A stretch of DNA of 40,165 nucleotides from Kalymmatonema hyalinum WJT4-NPBG1 (GTDB lineage: Bacteria > Cyanobacteriota > Cyanobacteriia > Cyanobacteriales > Nostocaceae): positions 1-40,165 of the forward strand of contig JAHHIB010000082.1 of NCBI GenBank assembly GCA_019359075.1, in the 5' to 3' direction. This document shows, piece by piece, positions 8,499 to 17,061 of this stretch. The stretch's first letter is position 1. Every line of letters starts with the position of its first letter. A program made the translations under genes and the position numbers. The notes under the pieces are model-generated. The model ran no database searches. It was not told where the DNA came from and saw nothing but the letters and a program-made list of their open reading frames with translations.

Positions 8499-8772
8499 TT
8501 GACACTCCCCACAGCTATGAAACTATCGCGATCGCGTAAGTTAACAAAAAGCTGGGGGATTCTTTAACGTTGTTCAACTTTGTCTAGACTTGTCCAAGTG
8601 TTGTAGAGCGGCTGTGGTATAATTGATTGAATACCGTGGGGCACACGGAAATTAACGCTTGAGGAGGCATGTGCAACGGTGCGATATGAGAATGTAAGAC
8701 GCAACTAGGCGCAAGCTAAAAGCGCGCTCTCAGCCCAAGAATCCCATCGCTTTTTAGTTGTGGGGATGTCAA
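8499..8772. mobile_element. MITE-like relic with TnpB-type ends in inverted orientation
   Basis: TTGACACTCCCCACAGCT (8499-8516) faces AGTTGTGGGGATGTCAA (8756-8772), an inverted pair that matches except for one indel and one mismatch. On each side the inner flank also matches: the minus strand at 8549-8564 and the plus strand near 8737-8755 both carry AAGAATCCC then a GC-rich hairpin. AAGAATCCC..GGGGA.TGTCAA is the right-end form of cyanobacterial IS200/IS605- and IS607-type tnpB elements. Here two such ends face outward around a tnpB tail, giving a 274-bp unit. Confidence 0.5.
8600..8772 (+). ncRNA. omegaRNA-like right end of a lost tnpB element
   Basis: The codons at 8627-8662 read LNTVGHTEINA then TGA, matching the end of cyanobacterial TnpB proteins; an in-frame stop just upstream shows the rest is gone. 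After this comes the conserved non-coding tail containing GGAGGCATGTGCAACGGTG and CGCGCTCTCAGCCCAAGAAT, which I recognise as the tnpB 3' region that yields the guide (omega) RNA in active elements. No tnpB gene is present in the window, so any RNA made would have to act with a TnpB elsewhere. Confidence 0.45.
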
Positions 8773-8790
8773 GATAGTTAAAGTTTTAAA

Positions 8791-8822
8791 TGAAATGGCC
8801 CCCGTTAGCGGGGGCTATTTCA
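8791..8822. terminator. Strong 14-bp hairpin with TTAG loop
   Basis: TGAAATGGCCCCCG (8791-8804) pairs with CGGGGGCTATTTCA (8809-8822) around a TTAG tetraloop, with a single G-T pair. It is a very stable, nearly symmetric stem with A-rich left and T-rich right arms, typical of a bidirectional intrinsic terminator. It lies just beyond the tnpB relic and could end transcription of an RNA from there or of cpcS readthrough. Confidence 0.65.
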
Positions 8823-8886
8823 TTGATAAAGTTTTAAGAAAAACTTTTCACTATACTTTTTGAGTAAAAAATATATCAATATTACA

Positions 8887-8946
8887 GTAAAAGCACCGTA
8901 ATTTGTGTAAACTTTTGCAAAATAAGATGTGCTTTTACGGTATAAT
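8887..8946 (+). promoter_or_regulatory. Inverted repeat abutting a TATAAT box
   Basis: GTAAAAGCAC (8887-8896) and GTGCTTTTAC (8929-8938) are perfect inverted copies. The right arm is followed by GG and TATAAT (8941-8946). This looks like an operator overlapping a promoter. The next plus-strand gene is more than 700 bp away, so the transcript may be a leader or small RNA. Confidence 0.35.
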
Positions 8947-9679
8947 CTCCTTAAAATCACACTTAAATTAATATTGTGCTGATTTTTCATTCCAGACAAA
9001 GTAAAATAAAGTGCAAGCAGGAGTGCTTACCAAAAAATAGCCAGGGTCGTTTTAATCTCCCATACACGAGCTAGGGGAGTAAGTAACACAACAACAGAGA
9101 AAACTACCGAAAGCACTCTATTCAATATTGGTGCAAATATCTGCCATAACTAAACCAAATTAACTTTGACGTTCCACTGACATGGGAGAGTGGTTTGTAT
9201 TCGTCTGCGTGAAGAAATTTATCTTTGCACAATTGGATCAACCAATGTGCTACCGACTCAAGAGAGAAACTGTTTGAAATGTGGCTCAAAAAGCAGGGAT
9301 AAACAATTAACTTCTGTTGTGACCTTATCAGCCCATACCCCCTTCTTAATCCAGGTGCAGAGATGGGGAACTTCAAGTTCCCATGGAGCGAGCGCGTTCC
9401 GAACAGTGCTCTTGGTAGGGTTTCCCAACAAGCGGGAACTGGCGTAAGCCCCTCACCGTAGGCAGGCAAGAGCGGCGTTAGCGCAGCTCCTCCCGAATCA
9501 GGCACGGGCACACTGAACGTGTTAGCGCGTAAGCTCCTCGCTTTGCTAGGCACGCGTAGCGTCTCCGGAGGAGATACCCAAAGGGCGAAAGGGATTAAAA
9601 GTAGTGGGATGAAAGTCAAAAGTCTGAGACTTTTGGCTGATGACTCATGACTAAGGACAAATAGCTAATCCAAAACCGC
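8947..9679. repeat. Gene-free stretch filled with small palindromic repeats
   Basis: No credible gene lies here. From about 9360 to 9640 the DNA is a patchwork of short repeats of the type seen throughout Nostocales genomes: GCGTTAGCGCAGCTCCTCC, GGCACGCGTAGCGTCTCC, GGAGGAGATACCC and a CAAAAGTC-TGA-GACTTTTG hairpin near 9619-9637. Open frames on both strands across 9122-9619 are translations of these repeats. The A/T-rich stretch 8947-9120 shows no recognisable element. Confidence 0.5.
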
Positions 9680-12661
9680 ATGACTTATACCGCTTCTATA
9701 CAAGAGTTCATCTCTGAATTATTCCCCTTCAATCAACTGCCAACATCAGAACTGGCAAAATTAATTCCAAAGTTTGAGATGTTGCGTTACCGCATGGGTC
9801 AAAACGTTTTGGTGCGGGACCAAATGCCTGCTCAAATATCAATCATTTATGAAGGACAGGCTCGCTTGCTGAGTTATGACCCTAATACTCAGATGCCTGA
9901 AACACTGCAATTAGTTAAAAACGGAGAAATCTTGGGTTGGACTAGTTTGCTAAGGGGGATTCCATGCGAAACAGTCATAGCCTCTACAGAAACTGTTTGT
10001 CTGACTCTAAACGCCACAGAGTTTTTAGCGTTGCTCAGAAATTCTCCTGCCGTTGGTATTTGCTTTGAGAATCGCTGTAGTGCTGTTGAAGTTTTTGAGC
10101 TACTGAGTGCTGAATTAGGACCGCGAGCCGATAGTGAAGCTGTGCTGGTTTCATATGGTGTAACGGATATCAAAGAATTGACTTTGAAAGTTTTAGACGA
10201 AGCCGTTGTCTGCACGTTCCTAGAGGAAATGATACCTTTGGAGCAGCTAGACCCTGAACTGGTATGGTTTGTCAGTGGCGGGATGCTAAAAGATTTTCCT
10301 GTGGGAAGTCGCTTAGAACTAGAAGATGTCGTAACCTATCTAGAAGTAGAGAGTTTTGGTTATGTTCGCTTGGTAGGTTTGCCTCAGGCAACCCTTTCTG
10401 CGTCTGCGTCTGCAATCAGAGATTCCTCAACGATAAACCCCTTGCTGGAGCAAATACCTTATGCACCTGAGCATCCTCGCCAGCCAGAAAAACCATCAAA
10501 TAGTCAATCACAGCCAAAATATCCTCATGTTCATGGCAGAGGTCCTCTAAACGCGACTTTGGCTTGCTTCCAAATGCTGAGCCAGCATTTAAATATGCCC
10601 TTTCGCCGGGATGTGATTCATCAAGTCCTGACCAACCAGGTTGAGCGTACTCAAACCCTTTCACTACAGCTTTGCGGTGCGGTTGCTGAACTCATCGGGT
10701 TAAATACTCAATTTATAACCGTGTCAGCCAGAGCAATCACAAAACTGCAACCTCCTGCCATGATTCGCTGGCAAGATACTTTCGCGATCATTTATGAAAT
10801 TAGCGAAAAGAAGCTGGTGCTAGGTGTACCAGAAGTTGGCATTATCCAGCAAGAGCCTGACCATTTTGTTGAGAATTGGGGTGAAGAAGGTCAGGTATTG
10901 CTGCTCAAGGTTGCCAAATATACCCCTAAACAGCGGTTTAGCTTACGTTGGTTTATCCCTTCGCTGCTGCAATACCGCAAAGTTCTACTCGAAGTTCTGA
11001 TTGCTTCCTTTTTTGTCCAAGTCTTTGGTCTGGCTAATCCCTTAGTCATCCAGATAATTATCGACAAAGTGATTATTCAAAATAGCTTTGGAACCCTGAA
11101 TGTGTTGGGTGTTTTGCTATTTATTATGGCTGTTTTTGAAGGACTTTTAACCAGCGTCCGCACTTATTTATTTGTCGATACGACTAACCGGATTGACCTG
11201 ACTTTAGGCTCAGAAATTATTGACCGTCTGTTCCGTTTACCCTTACGCTATTTTGAACGGCGTCCTGTAGGGGAACTAGCGACTCGCGCTAATGAGCTGG
11301 AAAATATCCGCTCTTTTATGACAGGAACTGCTTTAACAGTGGTGTTGGACGCAGTCTTTGGTGCAATCTACATCGTGGTGATGATGGTCTACAGTTGGCT
11401 GTTGACTCTTGTTGCTTTGGCGACTGTACCCGTCTTTGCTGTGATGACGATGTTTTTTTCCTCCATCGTGCGCCGACAGCTGCGTTTCAAAGCTGAGCGT
11501 TATTCCCAAACACAATCTTATTTAGTAGAAGCGCTGTCAGGGATTCAAACAGTGAAAGCGCAAAATATTGAGTTGCGATCGCGCTGGCAGTGGCAAGAAT
11601 ACTATAGTAATTACGTGGCTGCTGGTTTCCAAACTGTTGTCACTTCCACTGCTGCCAGTGTCACTAGCAATTTTCTTAACCAAGTTTCTTCGCTGTTTGT
11701 GTTATGGGTGGGAGCCTACCTAGTACTTAAAGGAGAACTTACCCTCGGACAACTTATTGCCTTCCGCATTATCGCTGGCTACGTCACCGCTCCTTTACTA
11801 CGATTAACCCAATTGTGGCAAAACTTTCAAGAAACCGCTCTCTCTTTGGAACGCCTGGCTGATATCTTGGATACTCCGTCAGAAACTGACGAAGAAGACC
11901 GCAAAAATATTCCAATACCCCCGATTAAAGGCGCTGTTAAGTATGAAAACGTTTCGTTTCGCTTCGCACCTAATGGTCCACTTCAGTTGAATAATATTAA
12001 CCTCGATTTTCCCAGTGGAAAATTTGTTGGCATTGTGGGACAAAGTGGTTCTGGGAAAAGCACTTTGACGAAGCTTTTACCACGACTATATGACTTGGAG
12101 TCTGGCAGAATTCTCGTCGATGGCTACGACATCGCCAAAATAGAACTCTATTCCCTGCGCCGTCAGATTGGCATGGTACTTCAAGACTCACTTTTGTTTG
12201 ACGGTACTATACAGGAAAATATTGCGCTGACAAATCCCGATGCTACAACTGAAGAAATTATCGCAGCAGCCAAAGTTGCTGTAGCTCATGACTTTATTAT
12301 GTCTCTGCCCAATGGTTATAACACCAGAGTCGGGGAGAGAGGTTCAGCTTTATCTGGAGGACAGCGCCAGCGTATTGCGATCGCTCGTACAGTTTTGCAA
12401 AACCCCCGCTTGCTGATTCTCGATGAAGCAACCAGTGCTTTAGATTACCAGTCTGAACGCCAAGTTTGTCAGAATTTGGCAGTTGCCTTTCGGGGTAGAA
12501 CAGTGTTTTTTATTACGCATCGTTTAAGTACAATAAAGAATGCTGATATCATTCTGTTATTAGATCAAGGGTTAGTTGTAGAACAGGGAACCCACGATGA
12601 ACTAATGGCGCAAAAAGAACGTTACTACTGCCTTTATCAACAACAGGAATCACAACTCTAA
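9680..12661 (+). CDS. Type I secretion-like ABC exporter with cNMP-binding-like and C39-like domains
   Basis: The product is 993 residues. An N-terminal cyclic-nucleotide-binding-type beta-roll (about 15-125) and a linker precede a C39-like domain (about 283-420). In that domain the usual Asp-Cys-Gly..Cys active-site block reads NATLACF, so the catalytic cysteine is replaced by Ala and the domain probably binds rather than cleaves substrate, as in HlyB. An ABC transmembrane domain (about 433-720) and an ATPase follow. The ATPase has Walker A GQSGSGKST (about 787), LSGGQRQR (about 890), Walker B LLILDEATSA (about 910) and H-loop ITHRLS (about 944). It resembles HetC/HlyB-type exporters of filamentous cyanobacteria. 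With the HlyD protein 197 bp downstream it should form an inner-membrane type I secretion complex; a TolC partner must be elsewhere. The substrate is unknown. Confidence 0.9.
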   Translation: MTYTASIQEFISELFPFNQLPTSELAKLIPKFEMLRYRMGQNVLVRDQMPAQISIIYEGQARLLSYDPNTQMPETLQLVKNGEILGWTSLLRGIPCETVIASTETVCLTLNATEFLALLRNSPAVGICFENRCSAVEVFELLSAELGPRADSEAVLVSYGVTDIKELTLKVLDEAVVCTFLEEMIPLEQLDPELVWFVSGGMLKDFPVGSRLELEDVVTYLEVESFGYVRLVGLPQATLSASASAIRDSSTINPLLEQIPYAPEHPRQPEKPSNSQSQPKYPHVHGRGPLNATLACFQMLSQHLNMPFRRDVIHQVLTNQVERTQTLSLQLCGAVAELIGLNTQFITVSARAITKLQPPAMIRWQDTFAIIYEISEKKLVLGVPEVGIIQQEPDHFVENWGEEGQVLLLKVAKYTPKQRFSLRWFIPSLLQYRKVLLEVLIASFFVQVFGLANPLVIQIIIDKVIIQNSFGTLNVLGVLLFIMAVFEGLLTSVRTYLFVDTTNRIDLTLGSEIIDRLFRLPLRYFERRPVGELATRANELENIRSFMTGTALTVVLDAVFGAIYIVVMMVYSWLLTLVALATVPVFAVMTMFFSSIVRRQLRFKAERYSQTQSYLVEALSGIQTVKAQNIELRSRWQWQEYYSNYVAAGFQTVVTSTAASVTSNFLNQVSSLFVLWVGAYLVLKGELTLGQLIAFRIIAGYVTAPLLRLTQLWQNFQETALSLERLADILDTPSETDEEDRKNIPIPPIKGAVKYENVSFRFAPNGPLQLNNINLDFPSGKFVGIVGQSGSGKSTLTKLLPRLYDLESGRILVDGYDIAKIELYSLRRQIGMVLQDSLLFDGTIQENIALTNPDATTEEIIAAAKVAVAHDFIMSLPNGYNTRVGERGSALSGGQRQRIAIARTVLQNPRLLILDEATSALDYQSERQVCQNLAVAFRGRTVFFITHRLSTIKNADIILLLDQGLVVEQGTHDELMAQKERYYCLYQQQESQL

Positions 12662-12686
12662 AGAGACGGGAAGAGGGGAGCAGGGG

Positions 12687-12734
12687 AGCAGGGAAGCAGG
12701 AAAACAGGGGAGCAGGGAAGCAGGAAAACAGGGG
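12687..12734. repeat. Exact 24-bp tandem duplication
   Basis: AGCAGGGAAGCAGGAAAACA plus GGGG occurs twice back to back (12687-12710, 12711-12734), preceded by more partial GGGGAGCAG units. Such G/A-rich slippage repeats are common between cyanobacterial genes; no function is evident. Confidence 0.8.
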
Positions 12735-12771
12735 ACAAGAATAATTTTTGACTCTTGATTCTTGGCTAATC

Positions 12772-12831
12772 TACAGACGCATTGAATGAAAGCGTTTCTA
12801 ATGTACAGACGCGCTGAATGAAAGCGTCTTT
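12772..12831. repeat. Two 28-bp direct repeats, each a small hairpin
   Basis: TACAGACGC..TGAATGAAAGCGT occurs at 12772-12799 and 12804-12831 with a 32-bp period. Within each, AGACGC can pair with GCGTTT/GCGTCT across the GAATGAA loop. Both lie in the spacer between the ABC exporter and hlyD genes and might modulate readthrough. Confidence 0.6.
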
Positions 12832-12858
12832 ATAACTCTTGACTCTTAACTGGTAACT

Positions 12859-14412
12859 ATGGCTATGAGTGAACTAAACGGAACCAAACTTGAGCAAAAA
12901 CTTGTACTTTCTCAAAAAGTACTAGAGAGTGAAATCAAAGTACCCGTAAAATCTTCTAGGGAGAATAACGAATCTACACCATCTGTTGTTTTAAGACAGT
13001 CGCCTTTTTGGTCACGAGCTATTCTTTGGGGACTGATAGGAATGACAACTTTGGTGCTGATCTGGGCGAATTTAGCCAAAATTGAGGAAGCGATTCCAGC
13101 TCAAGGAAAGCTAGAACCACAAGATACCGTCAAGGAATTACAGACACCTGTAAACGGGGTTGTTAAAGCTGTTTATGTTAAGGACGGACAAAAAGTACGC
13201 CGTGGCGATTTACTGTTGAGGCTAGATCCAACAGCAGCAAAATCTCAACTAATTTCTCTACAGAAAGTTCGCAATACATTGAGGCAAGAAATTCAGTTTT
13301 ACCGCACTCAACTTGTTGCGAAAAATGCTTTATCAAACCCACAGCTATCCATCTCACAAACCAATCTAGCACCAGAGCTAGCTTCTCTGACAAAAAACCG
13401 AATGGCACTGGTAGCAGAAAATCGGTTGTATCGCGCGCAGTTGAGTGGAGTTCAAAATACGCAGTTAGCCCCAGAAGAAGAAGCACGTCTAGAATTTAGC
13501 AAAGTTGAATTAAACTCTCGACTTGCAGATGTTGAATTGGAAACAGAAAAATTACAAAGACAACTAAGTCAGACTCAAATTCAGCTATCCTCTGCTCAAG
13601 AAGTTAAGAGTGTTAGTCAGACCATTCTTAATAATATTGAGACGCTTGCCAAAGAAGGAGGAATTTCTCGTATGCAATACCTCAAGCAAAAACAGGAAGT
13701 CAGCCAGCAACAAGCTGAGGTAGAACAGTTAGTTCAGGAGCAAGAGCGTTTAAAATTTGCGATCGCCCAATCAAAAGAAAAGATCCGCAATACGATGGCT
13801 GGTGCAAAAAAGGAAATCTCCACGAAAATTGCTGACAATGAAAAACAAATTGCTAACCTCGATAGCGAGTTGAACAAGACAATCATAGAAGATGAGAAGC
13901 GGATTGCTGAAATTGACAGTCAAATCAGCCAAGCTCAAGTAACTTTACAATATCAAGAATTGCGTTCTCCCGCAGATGGCATTGTTTTCGATTTGCAAGC
14001 TAAGGCTCCAGGATTTGTTGCTAATTCTAGTCAACCAGTTGTCAAAATTGTACCGGATGAAGCTCTCACAGCTAAAGTTTTTATCACTAATAAAGACATC
14101 GGTTTTGTGAAAAAGGGAATGAAAGTTAATGTTAGAATTGATTCTTATCCCTTTACTGAGTTTGGTGAGCTTAAAGGTGAATTAGTTTGGGTTGGTTCTG
14201 ATGCTCTACCACCTGAACAAATTCGTCCTTACGACAGTTTCCCTGCCAAAATTCGCTTGGATCGACAATCTCTGGTTGTGAATAATCAGCAATTACCTCT
14301 GCAATCAGGGATGTCAGTCACTGTCAATATTAAAGTACGCGATCGCACTGTCATGAGCATTTTCAGTGATTTGTTTACAAAGCAAATTGATAGCTTGAAG
14401 ACTGCAAGATAA
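12859..14412 (+). CDS. HlyD-family membrane fusion (periplasmic adaptor) protein
   Basis: The product is 517 residues. A cytoplasmic N-terminus is followed by one membrane helix (about 52-71), then half of a lipoyl/biotinyl-like motif (GVVKAVYVKDGQKVRRGDLL, about 100-119). A long Gln/Glu/Lys-rich coiled coil spans about 125-365. The second lipoyl half (LRSPADGIVFDL) and a C-terminal beta-barrel region complete the adaptor. It bridges the inner-membrane ABC exporter encoded just upstream to an outer-membrane TolC-like channel. The 197-bp spacer contains only repeats, so co-transcription is likely but not shown. The coiled coil is long, as in type I systems that export proteins. Confidence 0.9.
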   Translation: MAMSELNGTKLEQKLVLSQKVLESEIKVPVKSSRENNESTPSVVLRQSPFWSRAILWGLIGMTTLVLIWANLAKIEEAIPAQGKLEPQDTVKELQTPVNGVVKAVYVKDGQKVRRGDLLLRLDPTAAKSQLISLQKVRNTLRQEIQFYRTQLVAKNALSNPQLSISQTNLAPELASLTKNRMALVAENRLYRAQLSGVQNTQLAPEEEARLEFSKVELNSRLADVELETEKLQRQLSQTQIQLSSAQEVKSVSQTILNNIETLAKEGGISRMQYLKQKQEVSQQQAEVEQLVQEQERLKFAIAQSKEKIRNTMAGAKKEISTKIADNEKQIANLDSELNKTIIEDEKRIAEIDSQISQAQVTLQYQELRSPADGIVFDLQAKAPGFVANSSQPVVKIVPDEALTAKVFITNKDIGFVKKGMKVNVRIDSYPFTEFGELKGELVWVGSDALPPEQIRPYDSFPAKIRLDRQSLVVNNQQLPLQSGMSVTVNIKVRDRTVMSIFSDLFTKQIDSLKTAR

Positions 14413-14455
14413 TCATAATATCTGTATTCGGCAAAAATGTGTAGCTACCAAGTAT

Positions 14456-14538
14456 CTTGCAAAAGTCCTAGAACTGTATTTAGAAGTACAGATTGGCACA
14501 GATGCACACAAATTAATTATCTGTGTGCATCTTGTGTT
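14456..14538. repeat. Dispersed CTTGCAAAAG repeat, copy B
   Basis: It starts CTTGCAAAAGTCC and continues with CACAGATGCACACA..ATTAATTATCTGTGTGCATC. It is the same family as 131-210 and 22782-22890. It lies between convergent hlyD and the site-2 protease; its long inverted segment (GATGCACACA / TGTGTGCATC) can fold and may serve as a transcription block. Confidence 0.65.
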
Positions 14539-14596
14539 ACAGCAATTTTCGCTCTGATTAAACCACAAATCCTAAGGTGTTTCTTGCCCCTTGAAG

Positions 14597-16090
14597 TTAA
14601 ATCCGTAACAAGCCAGCAAGTGCTTGCGGTAGTGGCAGCACAATCATGACTAACAAAGCTATTGCTAGCAACCCCCCAATGTCACGTTTATTATCAAGTT
14701 CGGTGACATCATTCAAAGCAGGTTCATCTACCAATGGCAGGAATAATAAGATAATCGCCCAGGGGAAAAATTCTGGTTGTATCAAAGAAAGTAGGAGCAG
14801 CAACAAGCGAGAAATTTGACCAATCACAACTGCTGTTCTTTGCCCGAATATCGCATGGATAATGTGACCTCCATCCAATTGTCCTACCGGCATTAAATTC
14901 AGTGCCGTTACAATCAGCCCTAAAAACCCAGCAACTGCGACTGGATGCATATCAATGGCTGATGCTGGGGTTAGCTGACTTCCTAAAGCTAGCTTTGAAA
15001 GCAGCGCTAGCAGGATTGAATATTGGGGATTGAGTGCATCTGGGTTTAAAATTCCTGTTTTTTCAGTTTGGGGAACAACCTCAGAATGAGCCAAACCCCA
15101 TAACAGAAGTGGCAAAGTCGCTATAAAGCCAGCTATTGGCCCGGCGATACTTACGTCAAATAAAGCTTTGCGGTTGGGAATTGGGCTACGCATTTGAATA
15201 AATGCACCAAAGGTTCCCAAAAAGAAAGGCATCGGGATAAAGTAAGGCAGCGTCGAGCGAATTTTGTAGTACCGCGCCGTTAAATAGTGACCAATTTCGT
15301 GGATGCCCAGAATCGTTAACAGTGCCAGAGCATAGGGCAATCCCTTCAGAAGTTCCCCAGGGTTGGATGTCAGTATCGTAGGATTTAAACCAGCAACTTT
15401 CACACCCACGAAGGTACTTGTTACGAATGTTACTGCTAGTAGGATAAGGGCTAATCCTGGTCGCGTTATCTTCTGCTCCCCGCGAGTATTAGTTTTTGCT
15501 GCTTGGGTATTGGGAACAAGCACAAAGAAAGGTTTATCACTCAAACCTTCTTGAAAGATAATTAAAAAGCGATCGCCAAATTGCGCTTCAATATTTGCCT
15601 TAATCCGCTCGTAAGCGTTAGTTGCTGTAGTTCTCAACTGACCTCGACAGATCACTGCCTGGGGTCGATACTCAATGTTTTGAAGGTAGTATACAGACCA
15701 GGGAAAACAATTTCGTAGCTGGGTTTCTTCCTGGGGTTCTATGGGACGCACTGCTACTGGTTCTGCAGTATTATGTATATCCAGATTATGTCTATCGAGT
15801 TGTGATTCGAGTGCTTTTTGCGGTTCAGTATGAGTCTGCTTGAGTGAGCGGCGACCCCACTGAAACAACAGCCAGTATAACAAAGGACAAATGATTAATG
15901 GCCAAATCATCAACGCTCTTGGCGGAGGTTGTTTTGCCCCGTATATCATTGTCCAAGTCGTCCATAGCAGTGCTGGTATCATGAGTACCAGCCACAGTAG
16001 CCACACAGGTGTTTTGGTGATTTGAGCAACACTGCGCTGCACCATTAAATAAGTTAGGAGTCCCAGTAGAAGAAGAAACCAGAAATTCAT
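14597..16090 (-). CDS. Site-2 protease family (M50) membrane metalloprotease, EGY1-like
   Basis: The product is 497 residues. Two N-terminal membrane helices and a soluble segment (about 85-205) precede a polytopic M50 core. The zinc motif HEIGH is at 264-268 and the second ligand is in NLMPVGQLDGGH (398-409). Other family blocks are TLPYFIPMPFF and SIAGPIAGFIATLPLL. The long N-terminal soluble part and overall length match the cyanobacterial/chloroplast EGY-type group. These enzymes cut within the membrane, typically releasing anti-sigma factors or processing membrane proteins; the substrate here is unknown. It is divergently oriented from the MBL-fold gene. Confidence 0.9.
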   Translation of the reverse strand: MNFWFLLLLGLLTYLMVQRSVAQITKTPVWLLWLVLMIPALLWTTWTMIYGAKQPPPRALMIWPLIICPLLYWLLFQWGRRSLKQTHTEPQKALESQLDRHNLDIHNTAEPVAVRPIEPQEETQLRNCFPWSVYYLQNIEYRPQAVICRGQLRTTATNAYERIKANIEAQFGDRFLIIFQEGLSDKPFFVLVPNTQAAKTNTRGEQKITRPGLALILLAVTFVTSTFVGVKVAGLNPTILTSNPGELLKGLPYALALLTILGIHEIGHYLTARYYKIRSTLPYFIPMPFFLGTFGAFIQMRSPIPNRKALFDVSIAGPIAGFIATLPLLLWGLAHSEVVPQTEKTGILNPDALNPQYSILLALLSKLALGSQLTPASAIDMHPVAVAGFLGLIVTALNLMPVGQLDGGHIIHAIFGQRTAVVIGQISRLLLLLLSLIQPEFFPWAIILLFLPLVDEPALNDVTELDNKRDIGGLLAIALLVMIVLPLPQALAGLLRI

Positions 16091-16283
16091 GTTATCTTGA
16101 GTTGTTTTGATATGTTAAATCTTGCTTGTAGTCCAGAGCTTTGCAGCACTTCCTACAAGCATATGCCCCCAAAAGTTAACTTTTATTACAACGGTCAACG
16201 GTACTGGTCTTTCAAGTTTCCACTGAAAAGTCCAAGACTGTGACCCGATTTTTACAACTCCTCATAAGAACGCGGTTTTTCTC

Positions 16284-16988
16284 ATGTGTCCCTTGCCTCA
16301 AGACTCTAGTTATACAGCCAAGCTACCACGGGCAGTTTTCTGTGACGAAGTCCCGAGCGAAGGAAACCTCCAATCAGACTGGGGGGGAAATCCAATTTTT
16401 GCATTTCCACCAAATAGGGACACATTAGGGGGGACTGCTTATTTTATTGTAGGAAACAAAGGCAATATCCTGATAGATTCTCCTGCTTGGGATCAAATTA
16501 ATCAAGATTTTTTGCGATCGCATGGAGGCGTGCGTTACTTATTTCTCACTCATCGCGGCGCTATTGGCAAAACAGCAGAAATTCAGCAAGCCTTGAGTTG
16601 TGAGGTTGTGATTCAAGAGCAAGAAGCTTACTTATTACCCGGACTAGCCCTAACGACCTTTGGTATAGATTTTACCTTAAATTCAACAGCACAATTGATT
16701 TGGACACCTGGTCATTCTCCTGGCTCGTCTTGCCTTTACTATCATGACCAAGGAGGTGTACTGTTTTCTGGGCGTCATCTTCTCCCCAACCAACAAGGTG
16801 AACCTGTACCCCTACGAACAACCAAAACCTTTCACTGGTTCCGACAAATCAACAGTGTCAAGTTACTACTAGAACGCTTCACACCAAAAACACTCCAATA
16901 CATTTGCCCCGGTGGAAATACAGGCTTTCTCCGGGGCAAGCGAGTCATAGATAATGCTTATGAGCGCCTCGCCTCTTTTAAAGAGTGA
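16284..16988 (+). CDS. Metallo-beta-lactamase-fold protein with degenerate metal site
   Basis: The product is 234 residues. The MBL fold is visible from GGTAYFIVGNKGNILIDSPAW (about 50-70), TPGHSPGSSCLYYHDQG (about 151-167) and VLFSGRHLL. The catalytic HxHxDH motif is replaced by THRGAIGK after the strand RYLFL, and the later metal-binding Asp in SGD is Arg (SGRHLL). Only the HSPGS histidine is clearly kept. It is therefore unlikely to be a standard two-metal hydrolase and may be a non-catalytic or altered member conserved in cyanobacteria. It lies convergent with the CtpA-like protease gene. Confidence 0.8.
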   Translation: MCPLPQDSSYTAKLPRAVFCDEVPSEGNLQSDWGGNPIFAFPPNRDTLGGTAYFIVGNKGNILIDSPAWDQINQDFLRSHGGVRYLFLTHRGAIGKTAEIQQALSCEVVIQEQEAYLLPGLALTTFGIDFTLNSTAQLIWTPGHSPGSSCLYYHDQGGVLFSGRHLLPNQQGEPVPLRTTKTFHWFRQINSVKLLLERFTPKTLQYICPGGNTGFLRGKRVIDNAYERLASFKE

Positions 16989-17028
16989 AGAAAGAAGAAA
17001 CAACACTCAAGAAAGAAAAATTTTATGC

Positions 17029-17056
17029 TTCGTTCTTCGTTCTTCGTTCTTCATTC
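17029..17056. repeat. 7-bp microsatellite (CGTTCTT)n
   Basis: Three exact CGTTCTT units plus a degenerate one sit in the short spacer between two convergent genes. The preceding A/G-rich stretch (GAAGAAAGAAGAAA) is roughly complementary, so the pair can fold into a hairpin followed by T residues and could terminate the MBL transcript. Confidence 0.55.
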
Positions 17057-17061
17057 TTTTT

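Noticed and set aside
9122-9619. Minus-strand 165-residue open frame and an 85-residue plus-strand frame
   Set aside because: They translate short palindromic intergenic repeats, have no domain-like pattern and overlap each other.
9680-12661. Naming the exporter hetC
   Set aside because: Domain content is similar, but the neighbour is hlyD rather than hetP and the C39 cysteine is missing; the evidence does not allow the symbol.
12687-12734. Possible CRISPR-like array
   Set aside because: Only two 24-bp tandem units without spacers; simple slippage repeat.
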